Origin: Pseudescherichia sp031987975
Lineage (GTDB): Bacteria; Pseudomonadota; Gammaproteobacteria; Enterobacterales; Enterobacteriaceae
Assembly (NCBI RefSeq): GCF_031987975.1
Contig: NZ_DALZYX010000011.1
Coordinates: 1 to 64,000 of the forward strand
Length of the DNA stretch: 64,000 nt
Direction of reading: 5' to 3'
The position numbers and the translations under genes were made by a program. Below are positions 34,844 through 44,190 of this stretch, piece after piece (positions within the stretch are counted from its first letter, which is position 1; the number at the start of each line of letters is the position of its first letter). The notes below the pieces were generated by a model, which did no database searches, was not told the DNA's origin, and was given only the letters and a program-made list of their open reading frames with translations.

Positions 34844-36802
34844 ATGAGCCAAATACATAAACACGCTGTTCCCGCCACTATCGCGGAAAATTGCCTGATT
34901 AACCCGGAGCAGTATGAGGCGAAGTATCAGCAATCCGTAAGCGATCCCGACGCCTTCTGGGGCGAAGAGGGTAAAATTCTGGACTGGATCCGGCCTTATC
35001 AGAAGGTGAAAAACACCTCCTTTGCACCGGGCAACGTCTCTATTAAATGGTATGAGGATGGCACGCTCAACCTGGCCGCTAACTGCCTCGACAGGCATCT
35101 GGCCGAGCGCGGCGACCAGACAGCGATTATCTGGGAGGGCGACGACGCCCAACAGAGCAAACATATCTCGTATCGCGAACTCCACGCTGATGTCTGCCGC
35201 TTTGCCAACGCCCTGCTGGCGCTCGGTATCAAAAAAGGCGACGTAGTGGCGATCTATATGCCGATGGTGCCGGAAGCGGCGGTGGCGATGCTCGCCTGCG
35301 CGCGCATCGGTGCTATTCACTCCGTTATCTTCGGCGGTTTCTCACCGGAAGCGGTGGCCGGACGCATCATCGACTCCAGCTCGCGACTGGTGATCACCGC
35401 CGACGAGGGCGTTCGCGCCGGGCGCAGTATCCCGCTGAAAAAGAACGTCGACGACGCGCTGAAAAACCCTAACGTTACCACTATCGAACACGTGGTGGTG
35501 CTCAAGCGTACCGGGGGCAATATTGAATGGCAGGAGGGGCGCGATCTCTGGTGGAGCGACGTAATGGCGCAGGCCAGCAGCGAGCACCAGCCGGTAGAGA
35601 TGAATGCCGAAGATCCGCTTTTTATCCTCTACACCTCCGGCTCGACCGGTAAGCCCAAAGGGGTGCTGCACACCACCGGCGGCTATCTGGTCTATGCAGC
35701 CACTACCTTTAAGTATGTCTTTGACTACCATCCGGGCGAGATCTACTGGTGCACCGCCGACGTTGGCTGGGTTACCGGCCACAGCTATCTGCTCTATGGT
35801 CCGCTGGCCTGCGGGGCGACTACCCTGATGTTTGAGGGTGTGCCAAACTGGCCTACCCCAGCGCGCATGGCTCAGGTGGTTGATAAGCATCAGGTTAATA
35901 TTCTTTACACCGCACCAACGGCGATCCGCGCCCTGATGGCGGAAGGTGACAAGGCGATTGCCGGTACAGACCGCTCGTCGCTGCGCATCCTCGGCTCGGT
36001 AGGAGAACCAATCAACCCGGAAGCATGGGAGTGGTACTGGAAGAAGATTGGTAACGAGAAGTGCCCGGTGATCGACACCTGGTGGCAGACCGAAACCGGG
36101 GGCTTTATGATCGCCCCGCTGCCAGGTGCCACCGAGCTGAAAGCCGGCTCCGCTACCCGCCCCTTCTTTGGCGTCCAGCCTGCACTGGTGGATAACGAAG
36201 GTACGCCGCTGGAGGGGGCCACCGAAGGCAACCTGGCGATAGTTGACTCCTGGCCGGGACAGGCGCGCACGCTGTTTGGCGACCACGAGCGCTTCGAGCA
36301 GACCTACTTCTCCACCTTTAAAAACATGTACTTCAGCGGCGACGGCGCACGACGCGACGAGGACGGCTACTACTGGATCACCGGCCGCGTCGATGATGTG
36401 CTCAACGTCTCCGGCCATCGCCTCGGCACGGCAGAGATCGAGTCCGCGCTGGTCTCGCACCCGAAGATCGCCGAAGCGGCGGTAGTGGGTATTCCTCACA
36501 ATATCAAAGGTCAGGCGATCTACGCCTACGTCACCCTGAACCACGGCGAAGAGCCGTCCCCGGCGCTCTACACCGAAGTGCGCAACTGGGTACGCAAAGA
36601 GATTGGCCCGCTGGCTACGCCGGATGTGCTGCACTGGACCGACTCGCTGCCGAAAACGCGCTCCGGCAAAATCATGCGCCGTATTCTGCGTAAGATTGCC
36701 GCGGGCGATACCAGCAACCTCGGTGATACGTCGACGCTGGCCGATCCGGGCGTAGTGGAAAAACTGCTCGAAGAGAAGCAGGGCATCACCATGCCATCGT
36801 AA
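34844..36802 (+). CDS. acs: acetyl-CoA synthetase
   Basis: This 652-residue cytoplasmic enzyme activates acetate with ATP and CoA through acetyl-AMP. The AMP-binding P-loop motif YTSGSTGKPKGV lies near 263-274. The C-terminal PKTRSGKIMRR holds the lysine (about 609) that is acetylated to switch the enzyme off in this family. Length equals E. coli Acs. AAGGAG precedes the ATG. It leads the acs-yjcH-actP operon and works at low acetate concentration with the ActP permease. Confidence 0.99.
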   Translation: MSQIHKHAVPATIAENCLINPEQYEAKYQQSVSDPDAFWGEEGKILDWIRPYQKVKNTSFAPGNVSIKWYEDGTLNLAANCLDRHLAERGDQTAIIWEGDDAQQSKHISYRELHADVCRFANALLALGIKKGDVVAIYMPMVPEAAVAMLACARIGAIHSVIFGGFSPEAVAGRIIDSSSRLVITADEGVRAGRSIPLKKNVDDALKNPNVTTIEHVVVLKRTGGNIEWQEGRDLWWSDVMAQASSEHQPVEMNAEDPLFILYTSGSTGKPKGVLHTTGGYLVYAATTFKYVFDYHPGEIYWCTADVGWVTGHSYLLYGPLACGATTLMFEGVPNWPTPARMAQVVDKHQVNILYTAPTAIRALMAEGDKAIAGTDRSSLRILGSVGEPINPEAWEWYWKKIGNEKCPVIDTWWQTETGGFMIAPLPGATELKAGSATRPFFGVQPALVDNEGTPLEGATEGNLAIVDSWPGQARTLFGDHERFEQTYFSTFKNMYFSGDGARRDEDGYYWITGRVDDVLNVSGHRLGTAEIESALVSHPKIAEAAVVGIPHNIKGQAIYAYVTLNHGEEPSPALYTEVRNWVRKEIGPLATPDVLHWTDSLPKTRSGKIMRRILRKIAAGDTSNLGDTSTLADPGVVEKLLEEKQGITMPS

Positions 36803-36816
36803 CGGTGTCATCCCCA

Positions 36817-36838
36817 CCCTCTCCCGCACGGGAGAGGG
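36817..36838. repeat. intercistronic palindrome after acs
   Basis: CCCTCTCCCG, CA, CGGGAGAGGG is a perfect 10-bp stem between acs and yjcH. It looks like a dispersed intergenic element and could lower downstream expression or protect the acs mRNA. Confidence 0.65.
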
Positions 36839-36883
36839 AATAATAAAACCCCTCCCCTACAAAATACGTCTGGAGACTCTGTG

Positions 36884-37198
36884 ATGAATAACGATATTTG
36901 TCAGCAGATTGAGAATAGTGCGCACTACAGGGAGCTTGTCGATAAGCGGCAACGGTTTGCCTTTATCCTCTCACTTATCGTACTGGTCATGTACATCAGC
37001 TTTATTATGCTGATCGCCTTTGCGCCAGGCTGGCTGGGTACCCCGCTGCATCCGGGAACCAGCGTGACGCGCGGCATCCCTATTGGCATCGGCGTTATCC
37101 TGATCTCGTTTATTCTGACCGGCGTCTATGTCTGGCGCGCAAACGGCGAGTTCGATCGCCTCAACAGTGACGTTGTCCGCGAGGTAAAAGCATTATGA
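36884..37198 (+). CDS. yjcH: DUF485 membrane protein YjcH
   Basis: The 104-residue inner-membrane protein has two TM helices (about 26-48 and 63-86) and matches E. coli YjcH. The start is at ATG 36884, with GGAG eight bases upstream; the GTG directly before is not needed. It is a conserved companion of ActP in acetate operons. Its biochemical role is not established. It overlaps actP by four bases (ATGA). Confidence 0.95.
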   Translation: MNNDICQQIENSAHYRELVDKRQRFAFILSLIVLVMYISFIMLIAFAPGWLGTPLHPGTSVTRGIPIGIGVILISFILTGVYVWRANGEFDRLNSDVVREVKAL

Positions 37199-38844
37199 AA
37201 AGGATCCTGATAGCGCTGCCCGCCGCGCTCCCTTTTACCGCCGGCGCTGCGGATGCGCTTACCGGTGCGGTACAGCGCCAGCCGACCAACTGGCAGGCGA
37301 TTATCATGTTTGTCATCTTCGTGGCTATGACGCTCGGCATCACTTACTGGGCCTCAAAGCGCACCCGGACGCGAAGCGATTACTACACCGCAGGGGGTAA
37401 TATCACCGGCCTGCAAAACGGCCTGGCCATCGCCGGGGACTATATGTCAGCGGCATCGTTTTTAGGTATCTCCGCGCTGGTGTTTACCTCCGGCTACGAT
37501 GGCCTGATCTACTCCCTCGGCTTCCTCGTCGGCTGGCCGATTATTCTGTTCTTAATCGCCGAACGCCTGCGTAACTTGGGACGCTACACCTTCGCCGACG
37601 TTGCTTCCTACCGGCTGAAACAGGGACCGATCCGCATCCTCTCCGCCTGCGGCTCGCTGGTAGTGGTCGCCCTCTACCTCATCGCTCAGATGGTCGGCGC
37701 GGGCAAGCTGATCCAGCTGCTGTTCGGCCTCAACTATCACATTGCGGTGGTGCTGGTGGGCGTATTGATGGTGATGTACGTCCTGTTTGGCGGCATGCTG
37801 GCCACCACCTGGGTACAGATTATCAAGGCGGTGCTGCTGCTGTTTGGTGCCAGCTTTATGGCCTTTATGGTGATGAAGCACGTCGGCTTCAGCTTCAATA
37901 ACCTGTTCAGCGAGGCGATGGCGGTGCACCCGAAAGGAGAAGCCATTATGAGTCCCGGCGGACTGGTGAAGGATCCGATCTCGGCCCTCTCTCTCGGCCT
38001 TGGCTTGATGTTTGGTACTGCCGGGCTGCCGCACATCCTGATGCGCTTCTTCACCGTCAGCGATGCCCGCGAAGCACGGAAGAGTGTCTTCTACGCCACC
38101 GGTTTTATGGGTTACTTCTACATCCTGACCTTTATTATCGGTTTCGGGGCGATCATGCTGGTAGGGGCCAACCCGGTGTTTAAAGACGCTGCGGGCGCGC
38201 TGATCGGCGGTAACAACATGGCGGCGGTGCATCTGGCTAACGCGGTGGGCGGTAGCCTCTTCCTGGGCTTTATCTCTGCCGTGGCCTTTGCCACCATTCT
38301 GGCAGTGGTGGCTGGCCTGACGCTGGCAGGGGCTTCGGCGGTATCGCACGATCTCTATGCCAACGTCTTCCGCAAAGGTGCCTCCGAGCGCGACGAGCTG
38401 AGAGTATCGAAAATCACCGTGCTGGTGCTCGGTGTAATAGCGATCCTGCTCGGCATTCTGTTTGAGAACCAGAACATCGCCTTTATGGTGGGCCTGGCCT
38501 TCTCTATTGCCGCCAGCTGTAACTTCCCTATTATCCTGCTCTCCATGTACTGGTCGAAGCTTACTACCCGTGGCGCAATGATCGGCGGCTGGCTGGGTCT
38601 GCTGACCGCCGTGGTGCTGATGGTTCTCGGCCCGACGATCTGGGTACAGATCCTCGGCCATGAGAAAGCCCTCTTCCCGTATGAGTATCCGGCACTCTTC
38701 TCCATCGCCGTGGCGTTTATCGGCATCTGGGTGTTCTCCCTGACCGACAACACGGCGGAAGGCAAGCTGGAGCGTGAGAAATTCCGCGCCCAGTTTATCC
38801 GCTCGCAAACCGGGCTGGGTATTGAGCAGGGCCGCGCACATTAA
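37195..38844 (+). CDS. actP: acetate/glycolate:cation symporter ActP
   Basis: This 549-residue sodium:solute symporter-family protein (E. coli length) imports acetate and glycolate. A cleavable signal-like N-terminus (about 1-20) precedes about 13 TM helices. The SSS signature region around the YTAGGNITGLQNGLAIAGDY segment (about 62-81) is intact. It is the last gene of the acs operon, supplying acetate to Acs. A hairpin follows. Confidence 0.98.
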   Translation: MKRILIALPAALPFTAGAADALTGAVQRQPTNWQAIIMFVIFVAMTLGITYWASKRTRTRSDYYTAGGNITGLQNGLAIAGDYMSAASFLGISALVFTSGYDGLIYSLGFLVGWPIILFLIAERLRNLGRYTFADVASYRLKQGPIRILSACGSLVVVALYLIAQMVGAGKLIQLLFGLNYHIAVVLVGVLMVMYVLFGGMLATTWVQIIKAVLLLFGASFMAFMVMKHVGFSFNNLFSEAMAVHPKGEAIMSPGGLVKDPISALSLGLGLMFGTAGLPHILMRFFTVSDAREARKSVFYATGFMGYFYILTFIIGFGAIMLVGANPVFKDAAGALIGGNNMAAVHLANAVGGSLFLGFISAVAFATILAVVAGLTLAGASAVSHDLYANVFRKGASERDELRVSKITVLVLGVIAILLGILFENQNIAFMVGLAFSIAASCNFPIILLSMYWSKLTTRGAMIGGWLGLLTAVVLMVLGPTIWVQILGHEKALFPYEYPALFSIAVAFIGIWVFSLTDNTAEGKLEREKFRAQFIRSQTGLGIEQGRAH

Positions 38845-38851
38845 TCCCCTT

Positions 38852-38876
38852 ATCCCCGGTCATTCTGGCCGGGGAT
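38852..38876 (+). terminator. hairpin after actP
   Basis: ATCCCCGG pairs with CCGGGGAT around nine bases. The tail is weakly T-rich (TCACAGTTCTCTTCTC), so it may be an imperfect terminator. Confidence 0.55.
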
Positions 38877-38950
38877 CACAGTTCTCTTCTCACAATCGCG
38901 ATACAGTATCCCAATCTATTTGAAACGTTGTTTTAATACGAGAGGATACG

Positions 38951-40240
38951 ATGAAGCGATATGCCCTTGTCGGAACCGGAGGTCGGGCCGGACTATACAT
39001 CTCTGCTATTGGCGGACAGTGGCGCGAAACGGCGCAGCTGGTGGCCTTCTGCGACACTAACCAGACGCGTATGGATTATGCCAATCAGCTGCTGCAAAGC
39101 AGCGACAGCGAGCCGGTATCAACGTGGAAAGCAGAACAGTTTGACGCGATGATCCGTGAAACGCGACCGGATACCATTATCGTGACCACCATGGACCGTA
39201 CCCACGACGACTATATCGTGCGGGCGCTGCGGGCCGGGTGCGATGTCATCACTGAAAAGCCAATGACCATTGATGAGCAACGCGCCTTACGTATCCTCGA
39301 CGCTATCGAAGAGACGGGCCGCAGCGTGCGCGTAGCCTTTAACTACCGCTATGCCCCGCACCATAGCAAGGTACGCGAGCTACTGATGAACGGTACGATT
39401 GGCGAGGTCTACTCCGTCCATTTTGAGTGGTTGCTCAATACCGAGCATGGCGCGGACTACTTCCGCCGCTGGCACCGGGAGAAGCGCAACAGCGGCGGCC
39501 TGCTGGTGCATAAATCCACCCACCACTTTGACCTGATGAACTTCTGGCTGGGGAGCTACCCCGAGCGCGTCTATGCCGAGGGCGGACTGCGCTTTTATGG
39601 TAAAGAGAATGCCGAGCGGCGCGGCGTCACGCAGTTCTATCCCCGTGCCCACGGCTATGAGCAGGCGAAAGCGGATCCTTTTGCACTGCACATGGCCGAC
39701 AACGCCCAGCTGAAAGCGCTCTACCTCGACGCCGAGCATGAGGATAACTACTTCCGCGACCAGAGCGTCTTTAGCGACGGCATTACCATTGAGGACACCA
39801 TGTCGGTGCTGGTGAAGTACCAAAACCGGGTACAACTAACCTACTCCCTGAATGCCTATCTGCCCTGGGAGGGCTTGAACGTCGTGTTTAACGGCAGCGC
39901 GGGACGGCTGGAGATGAAGCTGGTGGAAAAGTCTTACGTTAACGCCGGCGGCGCACGCGAGAACGAAGGGAGCCTGGAGGGGTGCGACATCACGGTCTTC
40001 CCGATGTTTGCCGCGCCGTGGAAGGCGGAGTTCACCGTTGGCGAGGGCGGCCATGGCGGTGGGGATAATGCCATGCTGGCGGACCTGTTCGGCGAGCCGG
40101 GAGACGATCCCCTCAAGCACGCCGCCGACCACCGGGCGGGAGCGATGTCAATCCTTACCGGCATCGCCGGGAATATTTCGATGCAGCAGCAGCGCCCGGT
40201 TAACTTCCGCGAGTTTGAGCTGGTTGCCCGCCTGAAGTAG
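38951..40240 (+). CDS. Gfo/Idh/MocA-family oxidoreductase
   Basis: The 429-residue protein has an N-terminal Rossmann domain (ALVGTGGRAGLYISAI near 4-19). The family motif TEKPMT with the cofactor-binding Lys lies near residues 99-104. The C-terminal domain is the GFO_IDH_MocA type, with HKSTHHFDLMNFWLG near 188-202 carrying the presumed catalytic His. Members oxidise or reduce sugars and inositols with NAD(P), or act as glycosidases. The length and early motif suggest sugar derivatives, but the substrate is unknown. AGAGGA precedes the start. It stands alone between actP and the lrgB-like gene. Confidence 0.88.
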   Translation: MKRYALVGTGGRAGLYISAIGGQWRETAQLVAFCDTNQTRMDYANQLLQSSDSEPVSTWKAEQFDAMIRETRPDTIIVTTMDRTHDDYIVRALRAGCDVITEKPMTIDEQRALRILDAIEETGRSVRVAFNYRYAPHHSKVRELLMNGTIGEVYSVHFEWLLNTEHGADYFRRWHREKRNSGGLLVHKSTHHFDLMNFWLGSYPERVYAEGGLRFYGKENAERRGVTQFYPRAHGYEQAKADPFALHMADNAQLKALYLDAEHEDNYFRDQSVFSDGITIEDTMSVLVKYQNRVQLTYSLNAYLPWEGLNVVFNGSAGRLEMKLVEKSYVNAGGARENEGSLEGCDITVFPMFAAPWKAEFTVGEGGHGGGDNAMLADLFGEPGDDPLKHAADHRAGAMSILTGIAGNISMQQQRPVNFREFELVARLK

Positions 40241-40255
40241 ACCTCACGCCGCTGG

Positions 40256-40945
40256 TCAGAACATCACTTTTGCCACCAGCGGCGCAATCAGCACCATCAC
40301 CACGCCAGAGAGCATCATCACAAGGCTGGCAACGACGCCCTCCTGCTGGCCCAGCTCGTAGGATCGCGCCGTACCCGCTCCGTGCGAGGCTGCACCAAAG
40401 CCCGCCCCTTTCGCCATCCCTTCCCGGATGGCGAGGCGCAGAAACAGCATATCCCCCACCGCCATGCCGAAGACACCCGTGACCACCACAAACAGCGCGA
40501 CCAGATCCGGCTGGCCTCCCAGCGGCCCGGCGGCCGCCAGCGCAAAGGGCGTCGTAACTGAACGCACCGCCAGGCTGCGCTGGATCTCATCCGGCAGGGT
40601 AAACAGACGCGCCAGCCATACCGAACTGGTCACCGCCACCACCGTTGCGGTAATTGTCCCGGCGGTGAGCGACATCCAGTGACGCTTGATCATCGGCAGG
40701 TTGTCATAGACCGGCACGGCAAAGGCGATGGTCGCCGGGCCGAGCAGCCACAGCAGCCAGTGCGCTTCACCCATATAGTTCTGGTAGGAGATATGGCCAA
40801 ACACCAGCATTAGCACCAGCACAATCGGCGTGCAGACCAGCGGCATAAGGGGCAGCGTGCGAAAGCGGCGGTAGAGCCTTTTATTGGCAAAGTAGATGAG
40901 CAGCGTGACGGCCAGGCAGAGCAGACCCATTTGAAAGTCAGTCAT
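40256..40945 (-). CDS. LrgB/CidB-family membrane protein
   Basis: This 229-residue inner-membrane protein has about six TM helices. It contains the LrgB signatures RSVTTPFALAAAGPLGG near 127-143 and GAASHGAGTARSYELGQQEG near 184-203. The family, with LrgA partners, affects murein hydrolase activity and has been linked to export of small organic acids such as pyruvate or glycolate-type compounds in some organisms. E. coli YohK is a homologue. It overlaps the lrgA-like gene by four bases (ATGA). Confidence 0.93.
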   Translation of the reverse strand: MTDFQMGLLCLAVTLLIYFANKRLYRRFRTLPLMPLVCTPIVLVLMLVFGHISYQNYMGEAHWLLWLLGPATIAFAVPVYDNLPMIKRHWMSLTAGTITATVVAVTSSVWLARLFTLPDEIQRSLAVRSVTTPFALAAAGPLGGQPDLVALFVVVTGVFGMAVGDMLFLRLAIREGMAKGAGFGAASHGAGTARSYELGQQEGVVASLVMMLSGVVMVLIAPLVAKVMF

Positions 40946-41349
40946 GGCCGCTGCCTGCGAAGTTCGTAGCGGTAGACTTTATCCACTACCCAGGCCGTTG
41001 CCCCAAGCACCATCAGCGTGCTGAGGGCGATGACGGCGAAAATACGCCAGCCGTCGATCAGCAGCAGCTGGGCGTAGTTCACCACCGCTACCACCGCAGG
41101 CACAAAGAAGAGCAGCATCTCTGCCAGCAGCCAGCTTGCTCCGGCCCGCACCCATTTCAGGGGAACGATGCGGCACATCACCAGCGAGAGCAGAATGATC
41201 ATGCCCACCAGGTTAGCGGGCAGCGGCAGGCTGAGCCATTGCACAAGGTACTGGGCCATGACAAAGAGTCCGGCATAGAGCAGCACCTGCAGTGGGATTT
41301 GCAGTCGGCGCAGAAGAGCAGGCGTAACACGGCTTAACGCCACGTCCAT
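40942..41349 (-). CDS. LrgA/CidA-family membrane protein
   Basis: The 135-residue protein has four TM helices and the family pattern LPANLVGMIILLSLV near 48-62. It contains the charged stretch RAGASWLLAEMLLFFVPAVVAVVNY near 72-96. The start is set at 41349 by family length; the frame stays open 35 codons further, but that part overlaps the LysR start region and lacks similarity. No clear ribosome site is visible. It works as a pair with the LrgB-like protein and is divergent from a LysR regulator, the usual CidR-type arrangement. Confidence 0.88.
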   Translation of the reverse strand: MDVALSRVTPALLRRLQIPLQVLLYAGLFVMAQYLVQWLSLPLPANLVGMIILLSLVMCRIVPLKWVRAGASWLLAEMLLFFVPAVVAVVNYAQLLLIDGWRIFAVIALSTLMVLGATAWVVDKVYRYELRRQRP

Positions 41350-41452
41350 CAGGATATGTCCAGGAAATGTGATCGGAACGACAGTATAGTGAGCCGTCTT
41401 CCCAGATAGAAATGAATTAAACTCATCGCAAACATAGTTGAAAGGAATAGCC

Positions 41453-42340
41453 ATGGATATCAGAACGCTGCGCTATTTTGTGGAGGTCGTGCGCCAGCAG
41501 AGTTTCACCCGTGCAGCGGAGCGGCTGTTCGTCACCCAGCCCACTATCAGCAAGATGCTGAAGAACCTGGAGGATGAGCTGAACGCCACTCTCCTGATCC
41601 GCGACGGGCGCAGGCTGCTGCTCACCGATACCGGCCGGGTGGTCTTCGAACGTGGCCAGGCGATCCTTGCCGAGTTTCGCCAGCTGGAGGCTGAGCTGGA
41701 CGATATTCAGCACCTCAACAAGGGGATACTGCGGCTGGGCATACCGCCAATGGTAGGTATGCTGATGGCCGGGCCGATTAGCCTGTTTCGCCAGCGCTAT
41801 CCTGGCGTGGAGCTGAAAATTGCCGAATTTGGCGGCCTGACCGTTCAGCAGGCGGTAATGAATGGTGAGCTGGATCTGGCGATGACGGCGCTGCCGGTAG
41901 AGGAAGAGAGCGCCCTGACCACCCTACCGCTCTTTAGTCACCCCCTGTGCGTGCTGGTCCCGCGTTCTGGCGACTGGCTGAAGTGCGAGGCGGTGTCGCC
42001 CGAGATGCTGGCCGAGCATCCGCTGCTGATCTACAACGAGGACTTTGCCCTCAGCCAGCAGCTGATGCGGCTTTTCAACCAGCACAACGTGAAGCCGCGT
42101 ATCGCCGTGCGCAGCGGCCAGTGGGATTTTCTTGCCGCAATGGTGCAGGCGGGGGTGGGGATTGCGATTTTGCCGGAGCCGATCTGCCAGCGGCTGGATA
42201 AGCAGACGCTGCGCTGGATCCCTTTGCAGAGCGATCTACAGTGGCAGCTAGGGATGATTTGGCGTGAGGGGGTCTATCTGTCGCACAGCGCCCAGGCATG
42301 GCTAACGTGCTGTGAGGGGTTCTGGTTACCGCCGCAGTAA
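41453..42340 (+). CDS. LysR-family regulator (CidR/YwbI-like)
   Basis: This 295-residue regulator has an N-terminal winged HTH (MDIRTLRYFVEVVRQQSFTRAAERLFVTQPTISK region) and a type 2 periplasmic-binding-like effector domain (about 90-290). The start is at ATG 41453 with AAAGGAA upstream. It is divergent from the lrgA-lrgB-like pair with a gap of about 100 bases, so that pair is the probable target. In CidR-type regulators acetate or related acids act as signals, and the nearby acs-actP genes make that plausible but unproven. A REP-like element follows. Confidence 0.92.
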   Translation: MDIRTLRYFVEVVRQQSFTRAAERLFVTQPTISKMLKNLEDELNATLLIRDGRRLLLTDTGRVVFERGQAILAEFRQLEAELDDIQHLNKGILRLGIPPMVGMLMAGPISLFRQRYPGVELKIAEFGGLTVQQAVMNGELDLAMTALPVEEESALTTLPLFSHPLCVLVPRSGDWLKCEAVSPEMLAEHPLLIYNEDFALSQQLMRLFNQHNVKPRIAVRSGQWDFLAAMVQAGVGIAILPEPICQRLDKQTLRWIPLQSDLQWQLGMIWREGVYLSHSAQAWLTCCEGFWLPPQ

Positions 42341-42345
42341 TAAAC

Positions 42346-42370
42346 GCCGGGCAAGCTTGCGCCGCCCGGC
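42346..42370. repeat. REP-like element after the lysR gene
   Basis: GCCGGGC and GCCCGGC with an inner AAGCTTGCGCC form the usual REP stem-loop between two convergent genes. Confidence 0.75.
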
Positions 42371-42379
42371 ATCCTCGCT

Positions 42380-44026
42380 CTACTTATTCTCGATGAGCAG
42401 CGCTTCCAGCAGATCGAGATCGTGCAGCATCTTCTGCATCGTCTCATTGCTAATTTGGCGCGTTGCCCGCAGGTGGTACAGCTCGGCACGCTCGGAGCGC
42501 AGCGCCGCCAGACGGAAGCGCCGCTCGAGGTTCTCCTCCTGCATCGATCCTTCGGCGTTATTACGCCCGTCGGCCCGGCGGCGCAGGTTACCGATCACCC
42601 GCGAACTGACTTCGGTAAGCAGCTGGTTATCGATATTCTCTTCGCTATTGGTAGCAAGACGCTCCTGCATCTTCTGGATTGCCACAATCGCCACCTCGGC
42701 GGTCACCGAACGGGCCAGCCGCTCCTCCTTCGCCTGCTGAATATGATCGCCCACCTCCATATGCTGAAGCAGGATCGGCAACATCACCACACCAACAAAC
42801 AGCGAGAAGAGGATCACGCCGGCAGCGAGAAACACCAGTTCGTAGCGGGCCGGGAAGACATTACCGTCCGGCAGCAGCAGCGGGATAGAGAGCACGCCCG
42901 CCAGGGTAATCGCCCCGCGCACCCCGGCGAAAGAGGCGATCAGCAGCTCGCGGGTGCTCCAGGAGCCAAACTCCATCGGCTTCTTGGTCAGGAAGCGCTG
43001 GCTAAATTTCTTCATTGTCCATAGCCAGCCGAAACGCACCAGCATTAGTGCGGCATAGATCAGTACGATGTCAGTAAACAGCATCCAGGTTTCAACGTTC
43101 GGATCCGCCTCGGCGGCCACCAGCGAGGACTCAAGGATCCCCGGCAATTGCAGGCCCAGCAGCAGGAACACCATGCCGTTGAAGACAAACTCCAGCATCG
43201 CCCAGGTGCTGTTAGCCCGCAGGCGCATCGCCAGCGGCGCACGGCGCATCACCCCGGAGCGGGTAATGGTCATCCCCGCCGCCACGGCGGCCAGAATGCC
43301 TGAGAAGCCAATATGTTCCGCGATCAGGTAAGAGGCAAACGGCAGCAGGAACAGCAGCACGATCTGCGTTGCTGGCTCATCGCCGCCCCAGCGGCTGAGG
43401 AAGCGCAGCGAGCGACCGTACAGCCAGCTAACAATAAAGCCCGCCAGGATGCCGCCCACCGCCACCTTGAGGAACTCTACCGAGGCGCCGCCGACGGTAA
43501 ACACCATCGTGCCCATCGCCACTGCGACGGCAAACTTCAGCGATACCAGGCCGGAGGCGTCGTTCATCAACGCCTCGCCCTGCAGGATGCCCATGATTTT
43601 TTTTGGGATGCGCCCCTCCCCGACGATGCCGGAGAGCGCCACGGCGTCAGTAGGTGACAGCACTGCCGCCAGCGCTAACGCCGGTACCAGCGGAATGCCT
43701 GGTACGATCCAGTAGATGAGAAAGCCGATACCGACGACGGTGACCAGCACCAGCGCCAGCGCCAAACCAAGGATCTCTCGCCCGTGTTCAAGGAACTCCC
43801 GCGTTGGCGTTTTCCACCCGTCGGCGAACAGCAGCGGCGGAATAAACAGCACCAGAAACAGCTCTGGATCGAACTCAACGTGCAGGCCGAAGGTCGGCAG
43901 CGCCAGCATCGCACCGATAGCAATCTGCATCAGCGGGAGCGGGATCTGGAACGGCAGAACGCGCGTGATGACGCCGGAGAGAGAGACCACAAGGGTCATA
44001 ATGAGAATGGTAAAGAATATTTCCAT
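42380..44026 (-). CDS. yjcE: CPA1-type cation/proton antiporter YjcE
   Basis: The 548-residue inner-membrane protein is closely similar to E. coli YjcE (549 residues as I recall it). The start at 44026 gives MEIFFTILIMTLVVSLSG; the frame opens 23 codons earlier without similarity. About 12 TM helices end near residue 420. CPA1 motifs LSPTDAVALSGI (near 122-133) and the NDASGLVSLKFA segment (near 153-164) carry the acidic transport residue. The last 130 residues form a cytoplasmic helical tail. It exchanges Na+ or K+ for H+ by family; the E. coli protein is little characterised. Confidence 0.95.
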   Translation of the reverse strand: MEIFFTILIMTLVVSLSGVITRVLPFQIPLPLMQIAIGAMLALPTFGLHVEFDPELFLVLFIPPLLFADGWKTPTREFLEHGREILGLALALVLVTVVGIGFLIYWIVPGIPLVPALALAAVLSPTDAVALSGIVGEGRIPKKIMGILQGEALMNDASGLVSLKFAVAVAMGTMVFTVGGASVEFLKVAVGGILAGFIVSWLYGRSLRFLSRWGGDEPATQIVLLFLLPFASYLIAEHIGFSGILAAVAAGMTITRSGVMRRAPLAMRLRANSTWAMLEFVFNGMVFLLLGLQLPGILESSLVAAEADPNVETWMLFTDIVLIYAALMLVRFGWLWTMKKFSQRFLTKKPMEFGSWSTRELLIASFAGVRGAITLAGVLSIPLLLPDGNVFPARYELVFLAAGVILFSLFVGVVMLPILLQHMEVGDHIQQAKEERLARSVTAEVAIVAIQKMQERLATNSEENIDNQLLTEVSSRVIGNLRRRADGRNNAEGSMQEENLERRFRLAALRSERAELYHLRATRQISNETMQKMLHDLDLLEALLIENK

Positions 44027-44076
44027 GCGTTCCCTGTTTGCGATGTTTTTTATATCGAGAGGTGACGAACGATGAC

Positions 44077-44091
44077 GAGGCATCATGCCTC
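44077..44091. promoter_or_regulatory. palindrome upstream of yjcE
   Basis: GAGGCAT-C-ATGCCTC is a perfect 15-base palindrome about 50 bases before the yjcE start. It is operator-like; the binding protein is unknown. Confidence 0.4.
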
Positions 44092-44147
44092 TCATAATAG
44101 AACATGCAGGTTAACGCAAAGGAAACAGGATGTGCCTTAAAAAAATA

Positions 44148-44175
44148 AAAATGGGCGGCCAGAGCCACCCATTTT
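44148..44175 (-). terminator. terminator after ghxP
   Basis: On the minus strand AAAATGGG, then GGC and GCC, then CCCATTTT form the stem, followed by T-rich ATTTTTTT. It lies right after ghxP. Confidence 0.8.
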
Positions 44176-44190
44176 AAGGGGCTGTGAAGC

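Noticed and set aside
35342..36829. 495-codon open frame antisense to acs
   Set aside because: It is a shadow of the GC-rich codon pattern of acs. It has no family resemblance or ribosome site.
37552..38841. 429-codon open frame antisense to actP
   Set aside because: The composition (His, Gln, Arg-rich) is typical of a reverse-strand shadow of a membrane-protein gene.
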